NCBI GenBank assembly: GCA_031269165.1
Contig: JAISZQ010000248.1
Coordinates: forward strand, 1-42,129
DNA: 42,129 nucleotides
From: Spirochaetaceae bacterium
GTDB lineage: Bacteria; Spirochaetota; Spirochaetia; Treponematales; Breznakiellaceae
Reading direction: 5' to 3'
Of this stretch, positions 21,972 through 30,531 are shown one piece after another (positions within the stretch are counted from its first letter, which is position 1; every line of letters starts with the position of its first letter). Under the pieces are notes generated by a model. That model had not been told where the DNA came from, did no database searches, and saw nothing but the letters and a program-made list of their open reading frames with translations. A program made the position numbers and the translations under genes.

Positions 21972-22364
21972 ATGCGTAAAGTTACCTATCTTGCTGTTTT
22001 TGAAACTGACGAGAATCCCGGAATCAGCGTCTATTTTCCTGACGTGCCGGGATGTGTTTCCTGTGGGGAAACCTTCGACCAAGCCCTGTGTATGGCCAAG
22101 GAGGCGTTGTCTCTGCACATTTACGGCATGGAAAAAGACGGAGAACCGTTGCCCCCGCGAACCGACATCATTCCCGACTCAGGCGGCATGGTTGTTCCCA
22201 TATCCGTTTTCCCTGACATTGTCAGAGACGGGATGAACAACCGCAGGGAGAAGACCACGGTTACCATACCTCGTTGGCTCAAAGATGCCGCCGAAACGGA
22301 AGGGCTTAACTATTCCCGGCTACTGGAAAGCGCAATCAAAGAAACTTTGGAGATCGCTTCCTAA
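21972..22364 (+). CDS. hicB: HicB-type antitoxin
   Basis: The 130-residue protein has the HicB partial RNase H-like fold (TYLAVFETDENPGISVYFPD, VPGCVSCGETFDQALCMAKEAL). A C-terminal DNA-binding segment (KTTVTIPRWLKDAAETEGLN) has ribbon-helix-helix character. It should bind and neutralise HicA and repress the pair's promoter. AAGGAG stands about seven bases before ATG 21972 in a long purine run, a much better site than hicA has. A perfect hairpin follows the stop codon within six bases. Confidence 0.94.
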   Translation: MRKVTYLAVFETDENPGISVYFPDVPGCVSCGETFDQALCMAKEALSLHIYGMEKDGEPLPPRTDIIPDSGGMVVPISVFPDIVRDGMNNRREKTTVTIPRWLKDAAETEGLNYSRLLESAIKETLEIAS

Positions 22365-22369
22365 CAAAA

Positions 22370-22406
22370 GAGGCTGTTCCAAAACCTCAAGTTTTGGAAC
22401 AGCCTC
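22370..22406. repeat. Perfect 16-bp hairpin, GAGGCTGTTCCAAAAC family
   Basis: GAGGCTGTTCCAAAAC (22370-22385) pairs with GTTTTGGAACAGCCTC (22391-22406) around CTCAA. It lies just after hicB and between convergent genes. It probably ends or protects the hicAB transcript, although no T-run follows. It is identical in arms to 26457-26493. Confidence 0.8.
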
Positions 22407-22722
22407 GTTGGTTAAAAAAGGAAATGACGTTGCCCTGTGGGGTTCTATCCTTTGAGGTTCGCCGTTCAACTTCCTAGTAGACAGAATATACATTATTAGA
22501 AGTGAAGTGTAACCAGAAGTGTACGGCATACCGTAAATTCTATGGACGAACCGCAAAACGGGAACAAAGAATTTCCATTCGAACCGCATAACTTACATAA
22601 GATATGTATGATTTATATTACATGGCAATGTAGATCGTAACTATTCGGCCCGTTTCAAAATTTTATAAGCGTTATTCAATCGGGCAATCGGGCGTCCCCC
22701 GACAAGTTACCCATAAAAGCGG
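22407..22722. other. Intergenic region between convergent hicB and rodA
   Basis: It contains GGAAATGACGTTGCCC (22420-22435), a 16-base word that recurs elsewhere, and an AT-rich stretch (22580-22650, with ATATGTATGATTTATATTAC). I see no gene, and no clear rodA terminator. Confidence 0.4.
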
Positions 22723-24033
22723 TTAGTGCTGGAACCTTCTCACGTAGACGGAAAGGCAGAGGCCAATACCCGCCATCGCGGAGAGGAGCGCCGAACCGCC
22801 GTAGGACATGAACAAGAGCGGAATGCCGGTGATCGGCATGATGCCCATCGTCATACCGACGTTGATGATGAAGTGAAAGAAATAGACCGAACAGACGCCC
22901 GTCGTGAGATATATGCCGAAGGGATCGGAGGTCGATTTCAAAATCCTCGTCAGCCTGAAAAAGATGAGCAGAAACAGCACAAACACGAATATGCCGCCCA
23001 CGAGCCCCGCTTCTTCCGCGAAAATCGAGAAGATAAAGTCCGTGCTCTGTTGGGGCAGGAATCGGTAGTGGCTCTGCGTTCCCTGTTTGAAGCCCTTCCC
23101 GTAAAGGCCGCCTGAACCGATGGCGGTCATCGACTGGATGATGTGCCAGCCTGAACCGCGCGGGTCGATGTTCGGGTCGAGAAACACGAGGAGGCGCATG
23201 ATCTGGTAGTCTTTCAGCACTTTGCGCCCCAGAAACGAAAGACACAAAGAAATAGCCGTGACGCTTGAGCCGTAGTCGATCCAGTAAAAATACTTTTTCT
23301 TGGAGGTCAAAAAGCCGATGAATGCCAGGACGAAAATGAGCGTCAAAAGCAGGACGGCAAGCAGAAAAAATGTTCGGCCAGCCAGCATATCGACAAGAGC
23401 GAAGTTCGTGTTCAGAATAAACTCTTGCCAGAGCGGGAGGACGAGCAGGATGCCGGAAAGCGCGATGCACAACACCATGAACACGATATACCGGGTCGCG
23501 ATTCCGGCAACGAACGTCATTGACAAGAGAATCGGGATAAACACGAGCGAAGTGCCGAAATCGGGTTGCAACAGTATCAGTGCCATCGGCACAAAGACTA
23601 TCATACAGGAAAGGATGAACCTGGCCGGCTCGTTTTTTGCGCGTTTTGAGCTATCGAGATATTGGGCGAGGAATATGATCGTGGTGAGTTTGGCAAACTC
23701 AGACGGCTGAACACCGAATCCACCGATGCCGATCCACGCCCTCGCGCCGCCGACATAGCGTCCGGCCACGCAGGTATACACCAGCAAAGCAAGCGTCCCG
23801 AGGTAGAGATAGCGGGATAGGTGGTATATCCGCCGGTAGTCGATCAGGGCTAAGAACAGCACGAGAAGCAAGCCACTCGAACCCCAGACGATTTGCTTGA
23901 TATACTCGTCCGACACTAACTCGCCGGTTGACGTTATACCGGACGAATAGATGAAGAGGATGCCAAAGACCGTCAGCACAATCGAGGCAATGAGCAGGGG
24001 AAAGTCAATCTCGGTTATATCTTTGAGTCGCAT
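22723..24033 (-). CDS. rodA: Rod shape-determining peptidoglycan glycosyltransferase RodA
   Basis: The 436-residue SEDS-family membrane protein has about ten membrane helices. Family motifs include IDYRRIYHLSRYLYLGTLALL, the GVQPSEFAKL region, LQPDFGTSLVF, the QSMTAIGSGGLYGKGF segment, and LPQQSTDFIFSIFAEEAGL. It polymerises lipid II glycan strands for lateral wall growth together with PBP2. Its ATG overlaps the PBP2 stop codon by one base (TAATG), so the two are translationally coupled in the expected pair. It is the last gene of the operon. Confidence 0.96.
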   Translation of the reverse strand: MRLKDITEIDFPLLIASIVLTVFGILFIYSSGITSTGELVSDEYIKQIVWGSSGLLLVLFLALIDYRRIYHLSRYLYLGTLALLVYTCVAGRYVGGARAWIGIGGFGVQPSEFAKLTTIIFLAQYLDSSKRAKNEPARFILSCMIVFVPMALILLQPDFGTSLVFIPILLSMTFVAGIATRYIVFMVLCIALSGILLVLPLWQEFILNTNFALVDMLAGRTFFLLAVLLLTLIFVLAFIGFLTSKKKYFYWIDYGSSVTAISLCLSFLGRKVLKDYQIMRLLVFLDPNIDPRGSGWHIIQSMTAIGSGGLYGKGFKQGTQSHYRFLPQQSTDFIFSIFAEEAGLVGGIFVFVLFLLIFFRLTRILKSTSDPFGIYLTTGVCSVYFFHFIINVGMTMGIMPITGIPLLFMSYGGSALLSAMAGIGLCLSVYVRRFQH

Positions 24034-25922
24034 TATTCCCGCCGTCCTGCCACCGGCATTAAATACTGGAAACCGAGCGCGCGTACCGCCTCTTCATAAC
24101 TCTGGTTTGCGAATATTCCCTGAAAGATGATGGAAGAAGCGTACACCGCCCACCATTCCCACGTGTTGACCGCTTCCACGATGACGGAAATGGCGAACCG
24201 CTCGTCGGGGTTGTCCGTTTGGTAGGGCGCGTAACCGGCAAACCACGAGTGCCATTGGTCGGCAAGCCCCACCTCGCCCGTGCCGGTTTTTCCCGCAATT
24301 TCCACCGCCTTGATACCCAGCGGATACTGCGCGGTACCCTCGCTGATGACCGAGCGCATATTCGCCTTTACCGTATCAAACACGTCTTTCTTGATGTCGC
24401 TCTGATAAAGCACTTCGGGCGGCACCGTTGTTTCGATGACACCGCTTGCCGGATCCCGGACTTCTTTCAGGATGTGGGGCCGATAGATCACCCCGTCGTT
24501 CACAACCATCGAAACCATGTTCACCATCTGCAAAGGCGTCACGAGGGTGTAGCCCTGCCCTATCGACATATTCATCGTGTCGCCCGACTGCCAGCGTTCG
24601 TGCATCCGCCGTTCCTTCCAGCCCGGCGTCGGGATAAAACCGGCTATCTCACCGGGCAGATCAATGCCGGACGCTTTCCCAAAACCGAATTCATTCGCGT
24701 AGGTAACGATCCGTTCCACGCCTAAGTTGTCGCGGCCAACCGTCCAGAAATAGATGTCGCAGGACTGGGCCAGAGCCTGATTCAGATTGAGCCTCCCGTG
24801 GCCCGTTTTGATGTGGCAATGCCAGATCCGGTTCCCGTAGTCGAGTTCTCCCCGGCACAATATGGTCTGGTTTTCGGGAAAAAGGTCTTCGTTGAGGATA
24901 CCCGTCGTCAAGACGACTTTGAAGGTCGAGGCCGGGGGATAACTGGACTGTATCGCGCGGTTGAGGAGCGGCTTGTTGGGATCGTTGACGAGCCGTTGAT
25001 ATTCAGAAGTCGAGTCATTGCCGACAAAGATGGCCGGGTCATACCACGGGTACGACACCATCGCCAGAATCTCCCCCGTCGAGGGCCGCGACACCACGAC
25101 GGCGCCCATGCGTTCTCCCAGCGCCTGTTCGCTCAGTTTCTGGATCCGCGCGTCAAGGGACAGCACGAGGTTCTTCCCCATGACCGGGTTCACCCGATCG
25201 ACCGGACTACCGCCCGCCATTCTGCGCCCGCGAGCGTCAACGACCCGGGTTTCCTTGCCGTCTGTGCCGCGCAGTACCTTGTCATACTGCCGTTCGACCC
25301 CGCTTTTCCCGATGATGTCGCCCTGGATATAGCCTTCGTTGTACATGACGGTGAGTTCTTCACGGGTAATGTCGCCCACATAGCCGACGACGTGCGCGAT
25401 GCTGCCGGTTTCAGGGTAGGTGCGGACCGGCTTGGACTGCCACGAAACGCCGGGCAGAGCGTGAACCTGTTCGGCCAGGATAGCAACCGAGGCGAAACTG
25501 ATGTTGGAGGCGACTTCGACCGGCTGAAAGAGCGCGTACATCTGGGGCGTGAGTCTCCGTTCCAACTGGGCAAGAGGAATGTTCAATATTGCGCCTAACC
25601 GTTCCAGCGTGGCGGGAATGGCCCCCTTTTCCACCTCCGCCGGAACCACAAAGACCGCAAAAGAATCGGTGTTGTGTACGATGGGCTGGGAAAAGTTCCG
25701 GTCGTAGATCTCGCCCCGCTGTGAAGGAATCGTAACTGTCCGTCGCGCAATATCCTGGGCCCGCGTCCGGTAGACTTCACCGGATAAGACCTGCATGGAG
25801 AAAAGCCGCACACTAAACAGAACGAACACGACGACAAAGAGCGCCTGCATCACCTTGATGCGGAACTGCGGCTTCGTATCGCCGGAAAGCCCGTTGGACG
25901 GTACCTCGGACGGGGCATTCAT
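24033..25922 (-). CDS. mrdA: Penicillin-binding protein 2 (elongasome transpeptidase)
   Basis: The 629-residue class B PBP has an N-terminal membrane helix (VMQALFVVVFVLFSVRLFSM), a pedestal domain (DIARRTVTIPSQRGEIYDRN) and a transpeptidase domain. The transpeptidase carries SxxK at Ser332 (ASTFK), SCD (SxN equivalent) in LAQSCDIYFW, and KTGT at 545-548. It crosslinks peptidoglycan in the side wall and partners RodA. The start ATG 25922 follows GGAG by 11 bases, and mreD ends 16 bases upstream. All active-site motifs are intact. Confidence 0.96.
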   Translation of the reverse strand: MNAPSEVPSNGLSGDTKPQFRIKVMQALFVVVFVLFSVRLFSMQVLSGEVYRTRAQDIARRTVTIPSQRGEIYDRNFSQPIVHNTDSFAVFVVPAEVEKGAIPATLERLGAILNIPLAQLERRLTPQMYALFQPVEVASNISFASVAILAEQVHALPGVSWQSKPVRTYPETGSIAHVVGYVGDITREELTVMYNEGYIQGDIIGKSGVERQYDKVLRGTDGKETRVVDARGRRMAGGSPVDRVNPVMGKNLVLSLDARIQKLSEQALGERMGAVVVSRPSTGEILAMVSYPWYDPAIFVGNDSTSEYQRLVNDPNKPLLNRAIQSSYPPASTFKVVLTTGILNEDLFPENQTILCRGELDYGNRIWHCHIKTGHGRLNLNQALAQSCDIYFWTVGRDNLGVERIVTYANEFGFGKASGIDLPGEIAGFIPTPGWKERRMHERWQSGDTMNMSIGQGYTLVTPLQMVNMVSMVVNDGVIYRPHILKEVRDPASGVIETTVPPEVLYQSDIKKDVFDTVKANMRSVISEGTAQYPLGIKAVEIAGKTGTGEVGLADQWHSWFAGYAPYQTDNPDERFAISVIVEAVNTWEWWAVYASSIIFQGIFANQSYEEAVRALGFQYLMPVAGRRE

Positions 25923-25938
25923 GATGTTGCGTTCTCCA

Positions 25939-26442
25939 TCACGTTACCTTCTCCATTACCAGCAACTTGCCGAAAAGATTGAATAGCCAGAAGAGAAAGG
26001 GTGCCAGCACCGTGTTCATCGCCAGCTCGATCCAGAAGGAAGGAGCCTGGAAATTGTAGACGGGAATCGCGCCGGCAAACAAGAGGTTCAATACAAAAAG
26101 AATACCCGCCTTGAGGAATGTCGCTCCCGCACACAGTGCCGCAGGCAGGAACACCCTATCCAGAAAAAACACGCCCCGGAGGAGTCCAACGAGGTATCCG
26201 GTGACGGTGCGTACGAATATGTTTAAGCCAAGAGGCGCGAACGAGACAAAATCAAGCAAGAGCCCTCCGAAAAACCCGGTGGTCTGCCCCATGAGGCTCC
26301 CGTTGACATAGGACACAAACACCAGAATGAGGAGCGCGATGTCCGGCACCGCATGGTAAATCGAAAGCCGGAAGAACAGCGTCGATTGCAACAACGCGGC
26401 AATGAGGATCAGCAAAAGCGCAAAGAGTATTTTTTTAATCAC
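25939..26442 (-). CDS. mreD: Rod shape-determining protein MreD (GTG start)
   Basis: The 167-residue membrane protein starts MIKKILFALLLILIAALLQS and has about five helices, including the GSLMGQTTGFFGGLLLDFVS motif. I chose the GTG at 26442, with AAGGA nine bases upstream. A longer in-frame extension to 26532 merely translates the intergenic hairpin repeat at 26457-26493. MreD is a scaffold of the elongasome, between MreC and PBP2. It lies 16 bases before mrdA. Confidence 0.9.
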   Translation of the reverse strand: MIKKILFALLLILIAALLQSTLFFRLSIYHAVPDIALLILVFVSYVNGSLMGQTTGFFGGLLLDFVSFAPLGLNIFVRTVTGYLVGLLRGVFFLDRVFLPAALCAGATFLKAGILFVLNLLFAGAIPVYNFQAPSFWIELAMNTVLAPFLFWLFNLFGKLLVMEKVT

Positions 26443-26456
26443 CGTTTGTATTCCTT

Positions 26457-26493
26457 GAGGCTGTTCCAAAACTTGAGGTTTTGGAACAGCCTC
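26457..26493. repeat. Perfect 16-bp hairpin inside the mre operon, GAGGCTGTTCCAAAAC family
   Basis: GAGGCTGTTCCAAAAC (26457-26472) pairs with GTTTTGGAACAGCCTC (26478-26493) around TTGAG. It sits 15 bases before the mreD start codon, inside an otherwise compact operon, and widens the mreC-mreD gap to 164 bases. A CACGAACTTCACGAACC repeat lies beside it (26518-26546). Confidence 0.8.
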
Positions 26494-26606
26494 CCTTAAC
26501 ACCTGCAATTCGATAAAAACCACGAACTTCACGAACCAACACGAACAAATGCGTCTTGTGCTTGTCCGACGCGCTTTCGCCGTGCGCCGAGCCCAAGGAA
26601 AGGACC

Positions 26607-27461
26607 TTACGGTCTCTCCTGCGAGGCTACGATAAACACATATTCTAGCCGCGAGAAATCGATAGAAGGGGCAAGTTCTATCTCCAGCGACGTTAACCCT
26701 TCCTCAAAATAGAGATTATTGGCCCGTCCAATGGCGATCCCCGCAGGATACACACCGCCCAGCCCGCTGGTGATGACAAGGTCGCCTTCCTGTATCTCAT
26801 CGCGGGCCCGTTTGGTGATGAGCCGCATCCGCAAAGGCAGGTCGATCGCGCCCTGCCCCTCCACCAGCCCCTCGTAACGGGATTGCGCGAAACGGGCGGA
26901 CACATAAGCCTTGTTGCTGTACACCGGCATGATAAGGCTCTCGAAAAGCCCCGCCTGCACCACGGTACCGACAAGCGCTTCGGTGCCGTTTTGATAGGCG
27001 GTTACGCACATATTGGTCTCTATGCCGTGCTTCGTTCCCTTGTTCACCGAAAACGCCTGGTAGAGGTTATCGGGATCGCGGCCCGTGATCTCGGCGGCCG
27101 TGTGCTTGTATTGCAGGGACCGGGAAAAATCAAGCTGTTCTTTGAGCCTGAAATTTTCCTGCCGTATTTCGGCGGTCGTCCGCTCAAAAATCTCATACCG
27201 TTCCATCTTTTCGGCAAGCTCGGCATAATCACGGCGGAGCCGCGCAAGTTCTTTGACCGCGTTGACCGTTCTCCCGAAGAATGAAAAAACCACAGAGGCG
27301 CCTGAGCGGATCCCGGAAAAGGCGGAGAACCCCGCGTCACGGAAATCGACGACAAAACTCCGCGTAGAAAACAAGAGGCAGAAAAACGAAATGAAGCACA
27401 AACCGATGAACACATAATGTTCCCGGCGAGGCCGCTTTCCTTCCTGTTTGTCGGTTCGCAT
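26607..27461 (-). CDS. mreC: Rod shape-determining protein MreC
   Basis: The 284-residue protein has a short basic cytoplasmic start, one membrane helix (YVFIGLCFISFFCLLF, about residues 16-31), and a coiled coil (ELARLRRDYAELAEKMERYE to about 110). A beta-rich periplasmic domain follows (AEITGRDPDNLYQAFSVNKG, VVQAGLFESLIMPVYSNKAY, DLVITSGLGGVYPAGIAIG). It dimerises in the periplasm and activates PBP2. It follows mreB by 29 bases. A G-rich run upstream of the ATG may serve as ribosome site. Confidence 0.95.
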   Translation of the reverse strand: MRTDKQEGKRPRREHYVFIGLCFISFFCLLFSTRSFVVDFRDAGFSAFSGIRSGASVVFSFFGRTVNAVKELARLRRDYAELAEKMERYEIFERTTAEIRQENFRLKEQLDFSRSLQYKHTAAEITGRDPDNLYQAFSVNKGTKHGIETNMCVTAYQNGTEALVGTVVQAGLFESLIMPVYSNKAYVSARFAQSRYEGLVEGQGAIDLPLRMRLITKRARDEIQEGDLVITSGLGGVYPAGIAIGRANNLYFEEGLTSLEIELAPSIDFSRLEYVFIVASQERP

Positions 27462-27490
27462 CCTCGAGCCCCCTGCCCTACCCTATCCTG

Positions 27491-28519
27491 TCAGGAGTTC
27501 AGGTTGTCGTAGGTGCTGCGCCCCAAGTCAAAATTGCGTACATACTCGAAATACTTTCCGGCCCCCTGCGCCACGCAGTCGAGCGGGTTTTCCGCGAGAA
27601 TGACCGGAACCCCGGTCTCTTTGGAAATAAGTTTGGGTAAGCCCTTGAGCAACGAACCGCCGCCGGTCATCACGATACCCTGTTCAACAATATCCGCCGC
27701 CAGTTCCGGGGGCGTTTGCCCCAGCGTAACCTTCACCTGTTCAATGATCTGCGCGACCGGCTCCTTCAGCGCCTCGCGGACTTCCACCGAGTCGATCTCA
27801 AGACGGCGCGGAAGCCCGGTGATCGCGTCGGTCCCCTTGATCTCCACCTTCTCGATTTTCTCCTCGGGCGCGGCGTTCCCGATCTCGATCTTGAGCTTTT
27901 CAGAGGTCTGTTCCCCGATGATAAGATTGTGTACCCCGCGCACATACTTGACGATTGCCTCGTCAAACTCATCACCCCCCAAGCGGATGGCGTTGGTGAC
28001 GACCATGCCCCCCAGCGATATGACGGAAATCTCGGACGTGCCGCCCCCGATGTCGCAGACCATGTGGCCGGCAGGTTCAAAGATCGGGATATTTGCCCCG
28101 ATCGCCGCCGCCCGGCTTTCCTCGATGAGCAACACCTCGCGGGCCCCTGCCTTCGCCGCGCATTCCTCTATGGCGCGTTTCTCAACCTCGGTGATACACG
28201 AGGGATACCCGATGATCATACGCGGACGCCTGAGCTGATAGCGCGGGATCACCTTCGAGACAAAATGCCGGATCATCTTCTCGGTGGATTCGAGATCCGC
28301 GATCACCCCGTCCCGCATAGGCCGTATTGCGATGATGTTGGCCGGAGTCTTCCAGAGCATACGCTTCGCATCGGCCCCCACCGCCATCACCTTCTTCGTA
28401 CCGCGCTCCACGGCCACAACGGACGGCTCGTTTACCACGATACCCTTACCCCGGATATAAATGAGCGTGTTGCAGGTACCGAGGTCCATTCCTATGTCAG
28501 ACGCATTAAAACCAAACAT
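27491..28519 (-). CDS. mreB: Rod shape-determining actin homologue MreB
   Basis: The 342-residue protein has all actin-fold motifs: GMDLGTCNTLIYIRGKGIV at the start, VCDIGGGTSEISVISLGG for phosphate 2, and VMTGGGSLLKGLPKLI for adenosine. Full length and the ending are normal. MreB filaments under the membrane orient wall synthesis. It is the first gene of the mreBCD-mrdA-rodA operon. GAAGGGAA precedes ATG 28519, and a promoter stands at 28531-28559. Confidence 0.98.
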   Translation of the reverse strand: MFGFNASDIGMDLGTCNTLIYIRGKGIVVNEPSVVAVERGTKKVMAVGADAKRMLWKTPANIIAIRPMRDGVIADLESTEKMIRHFVSKVIPRYQLRRPRMIIGYPSCITEVEKRAIEECAAKAGAREVLLIEESRAAAIGANIPIFEPAGHMVCDIGGGTSEISVISLGGMVVTNAIRLGGDEFDEAIVKYVRGVHNLIIGEQTSEKLKIEIGNAAPEEKIEKVEIKGTDAITGLPRRLEIDSVEVREALKEPVAQIIEQVKVTLGQTPPELAADIVEQGIVMTGGGSLLKGLPKLISKETGVPVILAENPLDCVAQGAGKYFEYVRNFDLGRSTYDNLNS

Positions 28520-28530
28520 ATATTCCCTTC

Positions 28531-28559
28531 ATTATACAACTATAACATAAAACATACAA
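28531..28559 (-). promoter_or_regulatory. mreB operon promoter
   Basis: On the minus strand TTGTAT (28559-28554), a 17-base spacer and TATAAT (28536-28531) precede mreB. The -10 box is 11 bases from the ATG, leaving a very short leader that contains part of the ribosome site. Confidence 0.6.
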
Positions 28560-28682
28560 CTATAACGATACAACGCACCCCGGCCTTTGATCCACGCCAT
28601 CACGAACATTTCGCACGCGGTTTGTTCCATTCGTGTCGGGGGACTATCCCTCGTGGTTCATTCCTTTTCTCTGAACAGGCTC

Positions 28683-29627
28683 TCACGGAAGACGCTCGTT
28701 GATGCGGGCGATGGACGGCGCGAAGGCCGGGTCGATCCGGTTTGCCTTGCGCCATTCGGCACGGGCCCGCGCAATATCCCCTTGGGCGAAGTACAACTCG
28801 CCCAATTCGTGACGAGCGGCGGCCTTTTCCCCGGCCTCGGCAAGAATCGCCAAGTACTGCTTTTCCGCCCCGTCATAGTCGTCCCGTCCGCGCATGAGAG
28901 CGCCCAGCATAAGCCGCGCCTCGACCGCCGTATCAACGTCCCTGCTCGTTTCAAGACACCGGACGAGGTAACTCTCCGCGATCGCGTTCTCCCCAAGCTC
29001 GACATAGGACCGCGCGATAGCGAGAAGCAAGGTCTCAGGCGGATGCTCCCCCGCCGTGTTCAGGGCCTCGGCAAACGCCGCGACACTCGCCCGATAATCC
29101 TCAAGCCGCGCATAGGAGAGCCCCAGATACTCGGCACTGTCGTTCGCGTCCCAGCCAAGCGCTTTCGCCTTTTCCAGATACTCGACACAGGCGTCCGCAT
29201 ACTCCGCTCCCTTGAAATAATACGCTTTTCCCAGCACATAGTATACCCGCCCGTCCTTTATCCCTTCCGGCGTCTGCGCCGCCTTCCGCAGGGCAAAGAT
29301 AGATTCGTCGATATAGCGCACCATCTCGCTCGTGTTAATCTGTGAAATCGCCAGTTGAAAAGCCGAATCGCCATAGATCCTCAGAAAAAAGTAATCCATC
29401 GGCGCGGATTGCAACTGAACGCCGCTTGCGCGAAACGCCTCGGCATAGTCTCCCGCCTGCCAATACCCGACCGTCTCCGACCGTTCCCGGTTGACCTTGG
29501 ACTGCAACGTCCTCACCGAGAACACCGCTCCCACCAAAGCCGCCACCGCCACGACCGCGATGACCAGCTTGAGGAGTTTCTTCCGCCTAAATGTTACCCC
29601 ATACGGGGACCGCTTGCTCATACCCAT
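28683..29627 (-). CDS. Membrane-anchored TPR protein
   Basis: The 314-residue protein has a basic start, one membrane helix (LLKLVIAVVAVAALVGAVF, about residues 20-38) and five or more tetratricopeptide-like helix pairs. Examples are GRVYYVLGKAYYFKGAEYADACVEYLEKA and ARHELGELYFAQGDIARARAEW. It should face the periplasm and bind proteins. In T. pallidum, as I recall, a TPR gene holds this place between mreB and the zinc-ribbon gene. No catalytic domain is seen. Two in-frame ATGs (29627 and 29621) are close together, and neither has a strong ribosome site. Confidence 0.85.
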   Translation of the reverse strand: MGMSKRSPYGVTFRRKKLLKLVIAVVAVAALVGAVFSVRTLQSKVNRERSETVGYWQAGDYAEAFRASGVQLQSAPMDYFFLRIYGDSAFQLAISQINTSEMVRYIDESIFALRKAAQTPEGIKDGRVYYVLGKAYYFKGAEYADACVEYLEKAKALGWDANDSAEYLGLSYARLEDYRASVAAFAEALNTAGEHPPETLLLAIARSYVELGENAIAESYLVRCLETSRDVDTAVEARLMLGALMRGRDDYDGAEKQYLAILAEAGEKAAARHELGELYFAQGDIARARAEWRKANRIDPAFAPSIARINERLP

Positions 29628-29680
29628 TTCGCCGTCTTGAAACCGCTTTCCTTATTTCCTTCCTTAATATAAAGACTTAA

Positions 29681-29924
29681 AAAAGGGGGAAGTCTCCCCC
29701 TCCGCTCCGGCCGACGCAAACCATTGCGGTACCCCGCAATGGTTTGCGTCGGCCTCCGCTTACCCCCTCTGCGGGGGACACCCCCGCAACGCCCCCTACC
29801 CCTTCGGGGAATTGAAAATGGAAAGTGGACAATGGAAAATTACAGGAATGAACCGCCCAATCTCCCAATCCCAATCATTATCCATTTTCAATTATCCCTT
29901 TTCCATTCGCGCGACACGCGCGCC
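29681..29924 (+). repeat. Mosaic nested-palindrome repeat, copy D
   Basis: It starts with GGGGGA and GTCTCCCCC with no insert between them. A long palindrome (CGACGCAAACCATTGCGG mirrored to GGTTTGCGTCG), CCTCCGCTTACCCCCTC, CCCCTTCGGGGAATTGAA and the TCATTATCCATTTTCAATT tail shared with copy E follow. It fills the gap between the TPR gene and rnpB; I see no gene in it. Confidence 0.8.
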
Positions 29925-29947
29925 CAGTGCCTCCACGGCAGGTGGAA

Positions 29948-30346
29948 ACGATGAATCTGTAAGCCGGGTTCTGTCCAAAACACCCTTACCTGTTAAACAG
30001 AAAAGATGCCTTGTGGTTACCATCTGTCTATCGCCGCCCTTGCGGACAACGTATCGGCAGTCTACCCGCGCGTATCGGACGGGCCGCCCAACGCGCTGTT
30101 TAACTTTACTCCTGATGAGGCTTGTCACCTCAGGCATTACTGCCGTAAGAGGTGGTCTCTTACACCGCCATTTCACCCTTACCCGGCCGACGGTACTGTC
30201 GCAACCGGGCGGTATCTTTTCTGTTACGCTGTCTGTGACCGCCCGCTTACGCAAACGGTCCCCGGCCGTTAGCCGGCATCATGCCCTGCGGAGCCCGGAC
30301 TTTCCTCCCGGCGGTTAAACCTCCGGGCGGCAACCCGATTCATCGT
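29948..30346 (-). ncRNA. rnpB: RNase P RNA (bacterial class A)
   Basis: On the minus strand the 5' part has the universal GAGGAAAGTCCGGGCTCC (30307-30290). The 3' end has ACAGAACCCGGCTTACAG. GATGAATC at the 5' end pairs with GATTCATC at the 3' end to form P1, which sets limits near 30346 and 29948. The length, about 400 bases, is normal. It processes tRNA 5' ends. It sits between the TPR and zinc-ribbon genes of an otherwise conserved cluster. I could not identify a clear promoter or a U-run terminator. Confidence 0.95.
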
Positions 30347-30385
30347 ACAATGCTCTCAAAAACCACGAACCTCACGAACCAATGC

Positions 30386-30431
30386 GTCATTGCGAGCGGC
30401 GGCAACCATGTTGCCACGGGTTCGCAATGTC
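30386..30431. repeat. Shortened GTCATTGCGAG element with a different inner palindrome
   Basis: The outer arms GTCATTGCGAG and GGGTTCGCAATG are those of the family, but the middle is GGCAACCATGTTGCC instead of the GAAGCAATCC arms. It lies in the gap between rnpB and the zinc-ribbon gene, beside CACGAACCTCACGAACC. Confidence 0.6.
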
Positions 30432-30531
30432 GAAGAACTCCCTTCGACAGGCTTTAGTGACCTTCGGCACGCCCGGTTCGTGTGGTTCTCAAGGTTGTCC
30501 TTTGATCCCTCTTTTTTGCCTCATCAACCCG

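Noticed and set aside
24798..25598. Open frame opposite the PBP2 gene, and similar ones opposite rodA, mreB and the ROK kinase
   Set aside because: All lie antisense to genes with intact catalytic motifs and show no protein-family features.
26443..26532. N-terminal extension of MreD
   Set aside because: It translates the hairpin repeat; the same peptide words (VLEQP) appear when the other hairpin copies are translated, so it is repeat-derived.
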